NCBI GenBank assembly: GCA_934045905.1
Contig: OW203762.1
Span: forward strand, 56,631,411-56,695,410
Reading direction: 5' to 3'
DNA from: Leuctra nigra
Lineage: Eukaryota > Arthropoda > Insecta > Plecoptera > Leuctridae
DNA length: 64,000 nucleotides
Under the pieces are notes generated by a model that ran no database searches, was not told where the DNA came from, and worked only from the letters and a program-made list of their open reading frames with translations. Each line of letters opens with the position of its first letter. Positions within the stretch are counted from its first letter, which is position 1. Positions 1 to 12,500 of the stretch are shown here, piece by piece. Made by a program: the position numbers and the translations under genes.

Positions 1-48
1 AATGTTCTTGTTTGAGTGTGTCATGACTCGTGGTTTTGCTTGACGTAG

Positions 49-360
49 GTGCTGCAACTGAATGAGAATGAATGTGAGGAGTTGACCAACGAGGACGTGC
101 GCAAGCTGTACGCCACATGTGGGGGTCTGGTGCGCGTGATCTCGGCCACCATGCAGGAGGCTCTGCACGCGCTGCGCCTCATGTGCGAGATGAACGTGAT
201 GCCTCTGGCGCTGCAGATCACCACCATTGCTGGCAACCTGCTGGCTCGGACACTCATGGGCGGACGAGCCGAGCGCAACGAGTTCCTTCTGCTGCATGCC
301 TTCACGGAGAAGGGATTCATCGTGCCGGACAAGATGTACGACGACAAGAAGAGCGCTCAA
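49..360 (+). CDS. POLA1: POLA1 exon upstream of motif A
   Basis: First polymerase exon in the window, phase 0 at both ends (104 codons). It follows an acceptor ending gacgtag and ends at the donor gttagt. The conserved block [20 protein letters not shown], followed by the GGRAERNEF stretch, is the pol alpha segment between the inactive exonuclease domain and the palm. The GTG at position 49 is the first codon of an internal exon, not a start codon. Confidence 0.93.
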
Positions 361-3300
361 GTTAGTGGTTCATTCACTTATCAATGTTGTTCTGTTCTCT
401 TAACTTATGACAACTTAAGAGAGGGAATATTAAAAATGAAATCCTTTTTTGCGTCTTCTCTATCTCCTTTCAATCACTCCACAAGGTATTGCTATTACAG
501 TAAACCTTCGTTAATTCGAATTCAAGGGGACCCAAAAAATCCCAGTTCGAATTAAAAAAATTCGAAATATAAAAAAAAAAAAAAAAAAAAAATTATTTTT
601 AATTTAATTTAATTTTTTTAGTACATACCTATTGATTTGATATAACGCGATGTTGATTCATTATTTTTTGCCTTCAAAAGCTAACTCGCACTATATACGC
701 GGCCAAATGCTTTCAAAATGTTGAATGAAGTTTGAATATTCCCGCCTAAAGTGTTCCAGGGTAGGCTAACCTGTATACTAAAGAGACTAGACCTACACTT
801 CCCCCACCCCAACACAACAGAGAGCAGTTTGACTACTCTCTTTGTGACGTGACGCTATTGGAAACATTGGAAATGTGTAGTTTGAGTTTGTTTTTTCGAA
901 GTTTGTTCGCGATTATTTTGTCAATCCTTTTGCAAAGTTCGAATTAAAACAACTGTATGCAAGTTATAACATGGGCTGGGACCAAAATTCAGTTCGAATT
1001 TCGAAATAACCTAAAATTCGATTTATCAAAATTATTTAACATTGTAAAGCCTATACTGAACACTGGGACCATCCACCTAGTTCGAATTTACCCCTAAATT
1101 CGAATTATTGAAGTTCGAAATAATGAGGGTTTACTGTAGTAGTGATTGGACGGTACTGAATCTTTGAAACCATTCTTTCGATTCCGATTCTCATTATTTT
1201 TATTTAGGTACCTATGTAATATTAACTATTTATTATTGATAAAAAATTCAATATCATTTAATAAACATTTACATTATGTGTTTAACTTACGACAACTTAA
1301 ACTAATCAAACAATGTTTGAGTGATTAAACAGCAACCCTTTTACTTTTGTTGAAACAGTATTATAAAGTAAGGACAGAACCCAGCTCATTGGTTTCACAA
1401 ACTAATGAAAATGTATCAACAATTGATACTAGTAGGGCTGTGCGAGATTGAGATTTTTCATGTCGAGCGAGATCGAGATTACTTCATAAAAGTCGAGCGA
1501 GATCGAGCAAGATATTGTACCTTCGAGATCGAGAATATTCGAGCAAGATTATACTTTTTTAAAAATATTTTTTTTTGGTGGAAGAGAAACACAATGCAAA
1601 TTGTCCAGCCACACAAGAATAACATTTGATAAGTATGCAGAACTGTCTGCTTTATATATAAAACAATACAAATCAAATTTATGGACGATACAAAGAAAGT
1701 TAGCGTGCGTAGTCCTGTAAAAATAACAAAAAATTGGAAATCTTGATGGCTCTTAGTTGATATGCTCGAGACTTGAAAATTCGAGATGGTAATTTGAACA
1801 AACGATCGAGATCGAGATGGAGTTTCATATTCGAGATTCGAGAACTTTCGAGACTTGCACAGCCCTAGATACTAGGCAATCATAATCCTTCCATCTCTAA
1901 GTTTTTGACTATAGGCAGCGTGTTTAGACAACAGATGGCACTGCAAAAGTACATACAGAGCCACCTAATCTGTGGGAAGGAAGCTTACCTTTTGGCAAGG
2001 CGTCCAAGTCGCTGCAGTTATATGTTATGTTGCTGCACATATTACGCATTATCAATTCTTAAAATTTACACAAGTTTATCTAATGTTTATTCGCCTACAA
2101 AATATTAACAACAAAGTGTTCACAATTTCACTGAATCTGATCACAATATTAATTTGCGCGACTAAGTTCTGATTCCGAAATATTTTGAGTACATTTGTTG
2201 ACATCTGATCGGTTGCTAGGTCACGGCCAATGAGAAATAAAACAGTTGACGATCTTCCCACAAATGTTGCTAATTTCTCTCACTCGTGGCGAACACTCGG
2301 TGCCTATTGACAACTTCCCTTGCTAGCGACTGGTCTGGTAAAACACTTGATTATTTGCGTAGAACGAGGCAGGTGATGAAGCAGCGAACAATCCTTCTCG
2401 CAACAAGAAGCCGGCTTTCGAAGGCGGCCTCGTTCTGGATCCGAAGAAAGGTTTCTACGACAAGTTTGTTCTGTTAATGGACTTCAACTCTCTGTATCCG
2501 AGCATCATCCAGGAGTACAACATCTGCTTCACGACCATCAAGTGTAACGTCGCAGGAGAGGTCAGTAACACTAGATGGGAATATTTCTGGACCCCCAACA
2601 CTACTATCTAGGGCTGTGTGAAACTTCAATTTTGAAACCAAACCTGAACCGAGCCTCTAGATTTCCGAACCCGAACCAAACCTTCATAAACTGTGAATCT
2701 ATTCAAATAATGCTTTCTGTTGATTCTGTTGATGTTAGATGTTAGTTGATTCTATAGTAGGTAGGTATTGTTCTAAATTAGAAATGCATAGGGTTGGGCG
2801 AACCGGTTCGAAACCCGAACCGAACCTTAAAATGAAATATCCGAACCGAACCTTTGTTATATTATTATTAATTTTAATTTTTTTTTTATTCAATGATGTG
2901 AATATCAATTTTATCAAAAATAATAAATGGGTCATTCTCCACTAAATGGAATATTGAAGAAGCTAAATATTTTTTTAAATAATATGATTTTTTCTGCTTT
3001 TTATTTCATGGGGTCTTTGAAAATACTTGTTGAAGTATTATTAATTGCTTATCTGAGATCAAAATGAAATAATATAATTTACTGTGTTAATTAGATTAGT
3101 GAAACATAGGGGAATGACGAAATTTGAGTGCTAGGGGAATGACGTACTGAGTTTAAATATGCTGCCAAATCTCTAGTAGGTAATACATTTTATGAGTTGA
3201 AATTTTGAGGTTATGTTTGGGTCACTATTACTATCACGTTTTAATTGCCAATAAGTATGATTTCAACATAAGTACATAATTATAATCGAATAGGGGAATG

Positions 3301-3558
3301 ATGGAGAGCAAACATACGCCCCTGAAAATCGTAGCATTTTTGCTATTATAGCCACAATTATCATTCAAATCACATATTTCGAGTGTTCCTGGCTTGTCAG
3401 CACCATCAAGCTAGTTGCTACACATAGACACATGTTAAATACCAACTGCAAATAATAATAAAAAAATTAGGGGTGTGCGAGTACTCGAAATTTCGAGTTC
3501 GAGTCGAGTTTGGGGGGTGAATCGAGTCAAAAAGAGTTAAACTCGACTTTTTCGAGTT

Positions 3559-3591
<33 letters not shown>

Positions 3592-6500
3592 ATTGACAAT
3601 ATTTAATATTTATACTGCTTACATCCTTAAAGGTGGATTCACACGGCCGTTCCAAACTTCGAGTTTGAAACTCAAGTTTGCCGAAGTTCCGAATCACCGT
3701 TCCAAAAACCTTCGTGTGAACTATGAAAAGATTCAAACTGTGAGGATTGAGTTTCAAACTTTCATAGTTCACACGGGCGTGTGAATCCACCTTAACAGTC
3801 CCCTACCTACCTCTTCCTATCAATAATCCACTCCTCAACTCACAAGAACACATGCATTTCTGTTAAAATGACACAATGAAATAATAAAGTATTGTTGGAC
3901 GAAATTGTTGAGATTTGGGAAATATGATATTCCTGCTGATAAAGTGTCATAACTCAACTGCAGGTCTAAGTGCTTCTGACAATACTTCTAGGAATGCAAT
4001 AACCCAGAATTCTTGGCCTAAGGAAGTTCTAGGGTCTTTGGCCTTTCTTTACATTCTATGTAGTACCTACCTAGTAGTATTTCTAGTAGCAGATTGAATG
4101 ATTTTTTTTTTCCCCCAAGATACAGCAGCGGTTAAAGCTTAGATCCTAGGAAGTAAGATCTTTACTTGTCATTCCAAGCTACAATTTTCTAGTAGCACAC
4201 TTCAAACCCCTGTAGTATGAGAATCAAAATGATTTACCTAATACACATCTTATCTTATAATAAGAAATGACATGAATTAGCAGCCCTACAATGTATAGAT
4301 GATGTATGATTAATGTAAATATTTCAATTTTCAATTCATTTTGTGATGGTTGAATAATAATTTTATGACCTAATAGTACGTAGGTGAACATTTGCTGAAC
4401 ATGACTCGAACTCGACTCGAAAAACTCGATTCATCTCACTGACTCGACTCGAACTCGACTCGACCTTAAAATATCAAACTCGCACAGCCCTAAAAAAAAT
4501 ATGTTAAAATGGCTTCAGAAAGATGCCAAAACTCGGGACACGTTTTAATTACAGTTTAAAACATAACATTTTATAAATATATGAATGTGAATTTGTTACA
4601 TATGTCAAGATACCTATTGATAAGCTTAACATTTATTTTTGGTACATTTAATTAATGTACTTTGAGATATATGGCAAAAGCAATGCTGGAAAACAGGGTG
4701 TGGGACAAGCTAGGGGAATGACTTTTGGGGGGTATTTTGGGCTGTAGCTCTTAGATGTGCATGATAATAACCTTACACTATGGCTGTAATTGTCAAGTGG
4801 CATCTATATAAAAATAAATAAAATAAAAGCATAGATATTTTCTTTAATATCTATATTAAAAATGGACAGGACAAGAATATTCCATTTAGTGGAGAATGAC
4901 CCAAATAATAATCCTTCGCCCGGTTCCATAGTTGGGTCGGGGGAGGGGGGGGGGGGGCCAAGGTCACCACTTGCTAGGGCCTCAGACTCCTGAGCCAGCT
5001 GGTCAAGCTTGGCTCTTTCTCTTCTTCTTTCTTCTCCACCAGCTTCTTCCACTTCTTCCTGTCTTCCCACCAACTCTCCTCTTCTACTTCTTCCCACTTC
5101 TCCAATCTCTCTCGCACATCCTCTGCTACCACTGCTAGCAGTTAAAATTACTAAAATGATGGGCAAAAATTAGTTAACTGAGAGCAGAATAGCACCAGGG
5201 GACAATTTTGCAAAAGTGTTGGTAGTATTACAAAGGAAGGAACTATAAAATGCAAAATCCCCTTGTGCAAACAATGCCAAACAATGTTTGATGCTTTTTA
5301 ATAAGTGATAAAACCACTGCAGGTAAAAAGGGCAAAAGGTTCGGTTCAGAGGTTCGGTCAAATATTTGAAGTTCGGTTCGAGGTTCGGTTCGGTTCGGTT
5401 AAAAAATATGAGGTTTGCCCAACCCTAGAAATGCACAAAGTGTGAATACCCCCAATAAATGTGATACATGCAACAAACAATGTTTGCCCCATTTACACGG
5501 TGCAATTTCTTGTACAACTTCTGTACCACTCTTCTGTGTCACACTTCTTGAACAGAAATTAGAACATGTTTTAACTTTAAGTTCTGTGACAGAAAGTTGC
5601 GTCGTGTAAATACAAAATTATATGAAAAATCGGAATGTGACACAGAAGTTGTTCAAGAAATTGCACCGTGTAAATGGGGCTTAGGTTAAGGGACCTAACT
5701 TATCATACCAATATGTTGTTTCATTTGCTTGTTGCCATGACATTGATTCAACTTGTTGCTCCAGGCAATACTTCCCGACTCTGGTCTCAGCCCCGGAGTG
5801 TTGCCGACGGAGATACGGAAACTTGTTGAAAGTCGGCGGGAAGTGAAAAAACTCATGAAGAATCCTGATCTCTCTCCTGATCTCCGGCTGCAGTACAACA
5901 TTCGTCAAATGGCCCTCAAGTTGACAGCGAACAGTATGTACGGATGTCTCGGCTTCAAGTTCTCTCGGTTCTTTGCTCAGGATCTGGCTGCGTTGGTCAC
6001 AAGTAAGAAGAGTTAAATCCCATGACATGATGCATGGTTAGACCTCGTTCATATTACAGATTTTAACTACAGTTAAGTAGTTAACTTTAGTTAAGTTATA
6101 ATGTGAACGGAACTCTGTTAGTGTAGTTAACTATAGTTAGGGTCTTTAGTTAGTTTCTAGAACTCAGTTAACCGCTTAACTGCAATTAGTTTCCAAAACT
6201 CCGCCCACTTTCTCATAACTGAAGTTAACATAACTAGAATTAAATCTGTAATGTGAACGAGTTAGAGGGCTTGTTCCATATGCAATGATGCTCTCATTCC
6301 ACTGATATCCACGGTCCACAGGCTGGCATCACGAGACAAGCAGCTTCATAATCTTTTCACTGTAGTTTAAAATGAAATATGTGTAGAATTCACTTAAAAG
6401 TAGGGTGCTGGTGCTGACAGGTGGTGGATCTCTCGAAATATGCAAAATATAATGCAAAATATATCTTAAGCCATGCCCCGAAATATTTACAAATATTTCC

Positions 6501-9500
6501 ATTTTCCCCGGGAATGTTGTACCAGGAATTCTTGGCAATATGGAAAAATTCAAATGGTCTTAATATTAAATGTTGTTCTTCTGTCACCTCAGTGAAGGGC
6601 CGTGAAATCTTGATCAACACCAAAGAGCTTGTTGAGAAGATGAACCACGATGTGATCTACGGAGACACGGACTCCATTATGATCAACACCAAGTGCACTG
6701 AATATGATCAAGTCTTCAAGATCGGCCACAAGGTAAATACTTCCATGCTCCTCATGTGTTCAACTACTCGTACAGATTTCAGTTACTAAGGTTTGTGTCA
6801 AGTTCTTAATATTAACAGTAGGAGCCATCTGTCGATGATATGGGATAGGTACTTAGTGCAAAAACCATTCAAACTTCAGCGGCAACTTCAAATCTACGTT
6901 CAAATTCGAACTTCTGACAGCTGTCAGATTCAAACAGGAACACCCACCCACATTCTTTGTACACTCATCGAACGAACGACGAGTGTGCTGTGGGAATACC
7001 ATACAGTAAAACCTCGTTAAGTCGAAATTGAAGGGACCCAAAAAAAAGCACTTCGACTCATGATTTTTCGATTTATAAGTATTTTCATAGAATGATGTTT
7101 TCCAGACGTGTAGTAAAGATAAGCCTCGTAAACCTACCCCCTCCCACTGCGCAAGGGTCTAGAGACCACTTGAAGACAGCTGTTTAGTGAAGGGTCAATG
7201 CCTCCAATGGTTTAAAGGACTCTTATTATTTACGCAATTATATATAATCTGGGCAGGCAAGAACTCAAACGTTGATTTATGCGGATGATGTGGTGGTGTG
7301 GGGAGAAACTAGGGAGGAAGTTCAGGTAAAGATTAATAAGTGGAGTGAAGAGACGGAGAAGATGGGTTTGAAAATAAGTGAAGAGAAGAGCGAAGTAATG
7401 TCCATGGAAAGAAAGAAGCTTAAACACGGTCATGCTAGGATCAAGCTTGGAGAGGGATGGTTGAAGGAGGTGGAAGAGTTTAAGTATCTGGGTAGCCTGC
7501 TCACCAACAAGGCTAAAGTAGACAGAGAAATACGAGAAAGAAGAAAGAAAGCAGAGGCATTTTATCAAGCAGTGAGGAAGTTGCTGTGGAATGAGAAGTT
7601 TCCACAAGTCTGCAAGATCATTATGTACAAGATGTATTTCCTGCCAATTCTAACATATGGGGCAGTGACGTGGTCAGCAGGTGGAAAGGAAATGAATCAG
7701 CTACAGGCAGCTGAGATGAAGTTTTTGAGGAGTGTGAAGGGGGTGACAAGAATGGATAGGATCCGAAGTAGGAAGATAAGAAAAGAGCTTGGGGTTGAAA
7801 GATTGGTGTTCAAGCTGGGAAGAGAGAGGCTTAGGTGGTTCGGCCACATGAAGAGGATGGGAACCGATAGAGTGCCAAGGCGGGTGTTTGAAGCGGCTAC
7901 AGGGGGAACTCGGAGAGTGGGGCGACCAAGAGACAGGTGGATTGGACTGATCAAGGAGGATGTGTTGGAGAGAGGAGGAAGGTGGAGTGAGTTGGAGGCT
8001 GAGAGAGAGTGGGAGGACAGAACATGGTGGAAGGAATTTGTGGAACAATTAGAAGTGGAAGAAGAAGAGGAGGAAGAAGAGGAGGAAACGCCAGGCGTGG
8101 CCAGCCGGTTTCCAGGAGTCCTGCGGCCCTAGTGTTGGTGGGAATACCCACCCCCTGACCCATTAAATTGGAACCAGGGATGGATTATTATTATTATATA
8201 TAATCTGCAGACTGGATACTAAACAAATTAATCACACACTTAATTTTTGACAATAAATCGATTTCACAATTATTATTTATTCAACTACCTATAGGTGTGG
8301 TGTTATTGAAAAAACAAATAATGGAACAGAAACGGAAAGATAATTGTTCGCTGTCATTTATGAATCATCAAAAGATTGAGAAAAAAATTAAATAGGTGGA
8401 AGATTTCTTGAAAAAGTCACTGATTTCAGTTTGTTTTTCAGTCGACAGAATATTTATTTTATGTGGACATCCATATTAAAAGTAAACATAAGATTAAATA
8501 TTACGCAGAATAATAATTCAATGAACAATGTTTATGCCGGCAGTCAGTTGTTGACTATTTACAGCCCTTTTCAGAGTGACTTTTTGCTCTAATTCTTAGA
8601 AACAGGGATTCAACCCTCCACCCGTGTCTGTTTTTTTGTTGAGAGACCCACTTGTCTTTGAGATAGAGCAGGTAGTGCCAGCTGGGGTGCCGCGGAAAAG
8701 GGAGGGAAGTCAGGCGGACACTCTGCTCCAAAAATAGAGGACATTTTTGATAGAAATAATCCTGTATTCTCCGAAAATTGTATTATACAAATTAAATACT
8801 TCGATTTATAAACTGAAATCACATGTTATATTTCAACTTGGGGCCAAATATTACTTCGAATTACGACTTACGCAAATTTTGGTTTATAATTTATTTTAAC
8901 ATGTAACAGATTATACTGTGGACGGGACTTGAGTTTACTTCGATTTATGATGGATTTCGGCTAATGGTTGTTCGATTTAAGGAGGTTTTACTGTACCCAG
9001 ACTGCAATTCTGCCCCGGCGCAGTTAATTTTGAAAGAGGCATATTAAAATGATCATAAAAATTAAAATGATCATAAAATCATGACAGGTAGTATTAGTTG
9101 TATGATGAGTGATAGTGATGATCTTGTCATAGTAAAGTACATGAAAAACTATCAAATGACATGTTCTTGTTGTTTGAAATGTTGTTTGTACGTGTATCAT
9201 GTGATTTGCTTGGAGCTACAGCAGACATTATGAATCATATTGTAACTTGCCAACAATAAGAAACAGTAACTGGTTCTTGTCAGATCAAAACGGAGGTAAA
9301 CCGGCTCTACCGTCAAGTGGAGTTGGAGGTGGACGGAGTCTTCCAGTACTTGCTGCTGCTGAAGAAGAAGAAGTACGCCGCCGTGACGATCACAATGCTC
9401 GCTAACGGAGCGTTCACCACCACCAAGGAATTCAAGGGGCTCGATATCGTGAGACGTGATTGGTCGCAACTGGCCGCACAAGCTGGGAGGTAAGTCTGAT

Positions 9501-12500
9501 AGTCAACGTTAACTCATTAGTTCAACATAACAAGAAGGGTTCGCGATTCGAGTCAAACAACTATTTCTTAATGAGTTATTCAAGGCCGTATCACATACGA
9601 ACCATACGTCCTTCTCAACCAAGGAGGTTATAGTTATATTCTTCTGGAGGGGCCAAACGCTATACCGCCTACGCTACGGGCTTGAAGCCACTCCCGGCTA
9701 GCCGACACTCCTCCTAGGCGGAAAAACTCCAGGCAGAAAACGATTGCATTCGCACGCGCGCTTACGAGCGCCGGTCCAAGAGTTCCAGTAACACTTAATT
9801 GCGCGCCAATGAATACACTTAGAGAGATGCGGTTTGTAACATTGTTTAACTGAGACTCCAAGGAATCACCTCCCATTTTTCGATTCACTTTTTCCACTTT
9901 GGGTGGCACGCAATTACAATATATATGGGAACGTTTTGAAAACAAAAAGTGTTCAAAAGTGTGCACAAAAGTGTTCTATTCAACTTGCTGTAACGTCGCA
10001 ACTATTTGAAGTATCAAGAATCGAAAAAGTGGAGGTGATTCCTTAGAGTCTCAGTTAAACAATGTTACAAACTGCATCTCCCCAAGTGTATTCATTGGCG
10101 CGCAATTAAAACATTCCTGCAAACACTCTTGCAACTGCGCTCGTATGACCGCGTGCGACGTGACTCGCTGCTTGCCTGGAGTTTTTGCCGCATGAAGTGG
10201 AATATGACTGCAGAAAGTCGGCTTCAATCCGCGCGGCGAATGGCCACTCCATGTATATAAGACTCCATGGTTGGGACTCCTTGGTCTCAACCAAGCATTG
10301 GCAACTAGTTGCCTTTAAACACTTGTTTCAAAGGACTTGTTTCAAAGGACAAATAGACCTCCTGGAGGTCTATTCTTGAAACAGTTATCACGTCATAACT
10401 CCCAAGTTATGATTTTAAAGGAGGTTTGTCCTATCTCTCACCATGTTAATATTATGACTTTTTTATGATTCATAACTTATGACTTTTTCAAGAATAAGCC
10501 CCCTGCAGGTCTGAACTTATTGAAATGGATGTACGGAAGATCAACTGTCAGCTTTTGGAATGTTAAAATGACGCTAACTGCATGTTGCAGATTCATACTG
10601 GATCAAATCCTCTCGAACTTGAGTGGAGACGATCGTGTGGAGCGCATCCACGCACACTTGGCAACGCTGCGGAGTGACCTTGAGGCCGGCGCGGTGCCTC
10701 TGGACCTGCTCGTCATCACCAAGCAGCTCACTCGAGCCGTGACAGACTACACGGACAGCAAGAGCTTGCCGCACGTCCAGGTGGCAGTGCGCATGAACAA
10801 AGCATCGGCCAACAAGATCCGCCAGGGGGACACAGTGCCTTACATTATCTGTCTGGTAAAACAGAAAATATTACTTTATTGGTTCATGGTGCCCCAAGTG
10901 AGAACACAAGGGTGTGGGCCAATTTGTTTACAAAGGCCTCAGGGTCAAAGAACATAATATATTTACTTTCTTTCCACCCAAATCCTACCCTAGCCAAAAT
11001 GGGCCCATAACTGTTTTATTGAGGAAACCTCATTTGAACTATACTTTTCGGCATATTGATTGATTTAAAACTGATTCTTCATTTGTATAGGTAATTGGGT
11101 ACCTACCTACCTATTTTTTAATTTATTAAAGCGTTTTTTGCAAATTTCTTGGACCAGTCCGCTGCAGCGCGCCACAGTGCACCACTTGTATACTGGCCGA
11201 TACACTGGGGTAAACTTTAATATTCCAGATTCGGCCAGAATCTAATCGCTACAATCCATATGACCGTGAATCGGATTCTATCGGATAGGAAATTTTAAAG
11301 TTATAGATTTGGGCCCTGGTATGTTTATGATCTGATAAGATCAATATTCGTCAAGAAATCTTTATTCCAAATCTGAATAATGTAGGTCAATTATCAATGC
11401 ACAAAATGGCCTAATGGACAGCTGATGTCAGAACTCAGCAAATAAATACGTAAACACAAGTCTGGTTGTTGATAACATTGCCATCTACTTCATTTCACAA
11501 GTATGTCATCAGCTCATCACCCTCCTGCATGGTAAGATCTTTCATTAAAAAGGAGAAACTTTAAAAATAAAATAATTCCTCTCTACAGGATGGCAGCAAC
11601 AATGGAGCAACTCAACGAGCTTATCACGTGGCAGAGGTGAAAGCAAATCCTGACCTGAAGGTCGACGTGCAATATTATCTGGCGCATCAGATCCACCCGG
11701 TGATATCCCGACTGTGTGACCCCATCGAGGGCACCGATGCAGCCCGCATCGCAGAGTGCTTGGGTGAGTCAGCTCTCTTCAAACAATCATCTTCGCTTAC
11801 AGTAACATGCAATGCACTCAGCATTTGTTATTGCACAGTTTGTAGTTTGTTTGAAACTTGAGGTGAGCTACAAACTATGTTAATAACAGACAGCACAGAG
11901 GTCAAGACTTGTGGAAACCACATAAAATATGAGCAATGAGGTAAATGTAACAACTACATTCCACATATTAATCAGCCCATGAAACTTAAAGTTTTAACTT
12001 TACTTTGATTAGTTACAATTTAGTATTTACAGGAAAAGTGATTTCTTGTTGCAAAGAATGTGTCTTCCTGCTCGAGTGGTTTACTCATGCAGAAAATCTG
12101 AAGAACATCAATTTGATTTTCCTTTGATTTATGCTGCTCTAAAATTATGTAATATACTCCTTCCAGGTCTTGACCCATCAAAGTACGCTCAGGCAAAGGC
12201 CCAGATTCGAAGTGACGAAGAGATTGCTCTTGGAGAGCAAGCTCGTCTCTCGGCCGAAGAGAAGTATCAGTGCTGCGAGAAGTAAGTCACTCTAACGTCA
12301 CTATGTCTTCGTATAGTCATTAATCAATAGGTAACAGGTTAGGTATATAAACAATATAAGGGCAATAATGAGAGTGTCCAATTGCAAATAATTTTATTAA
12401 ATTTGTATCCACATTTACTAACACTTTTTTACGATAATGTTTTATATTCTCTTTCTCTCTCTCGAACATGATTGTGCGAAGGAAAGTCCCGATATACTCC

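Larger units (their letters stand above)
2931..4903. mobile_element. inverted-repeat element of unknown class
   Basis: The sequence gggtcattctccactaaatg, continuing gaatattg, at the left recurs inverted at 4867-4903. Flanks are similar (aataataaat and aaataataat), but the AAT-rich tail of the adjoining LINE makes a target duplication uncertain. The words aggggaatgac and ggggaatga recur inside near 3113, 3130, 3293 and 4713. No coding frame. It is interrupted by the hAT at 3468-4492. Confidence 0.55.
2789..5427. mobile_element. hAT-like element holding several nested insertions
   Basis: Left end TAGGGTTGGGCGAACCGGTT; right end the inverse (gcccaaccctа pattern, reading gcccaaccct then a). Perfect 8-bp duplication GAAATGCA at 2781-2788 and 5428-5435. 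Subterminal repeats are of the ggttcggttcgg type. The interior holds an inverted-repeat element (2931-4903), a second hAT (3468-4492), a TTAA-flanked MITE inside that, and a reversed LINE tail (4904-5140). No transposase frame survives. All lies in the POLA1 intron 2561-5764. Confidence 0.82.

Noticed and set aside
49..555. A gene start at 49 running to 555
   Set aside because: Position 49 is an internal POLA1 exon after an acceptor. The frame past 360 is intron beyond a gttagt donor.
5681..6028. Minus-strand frames over the motif B exon
   Set aside because: Shadows of the POLA1 exon, which has a clear family match on the plus strand.
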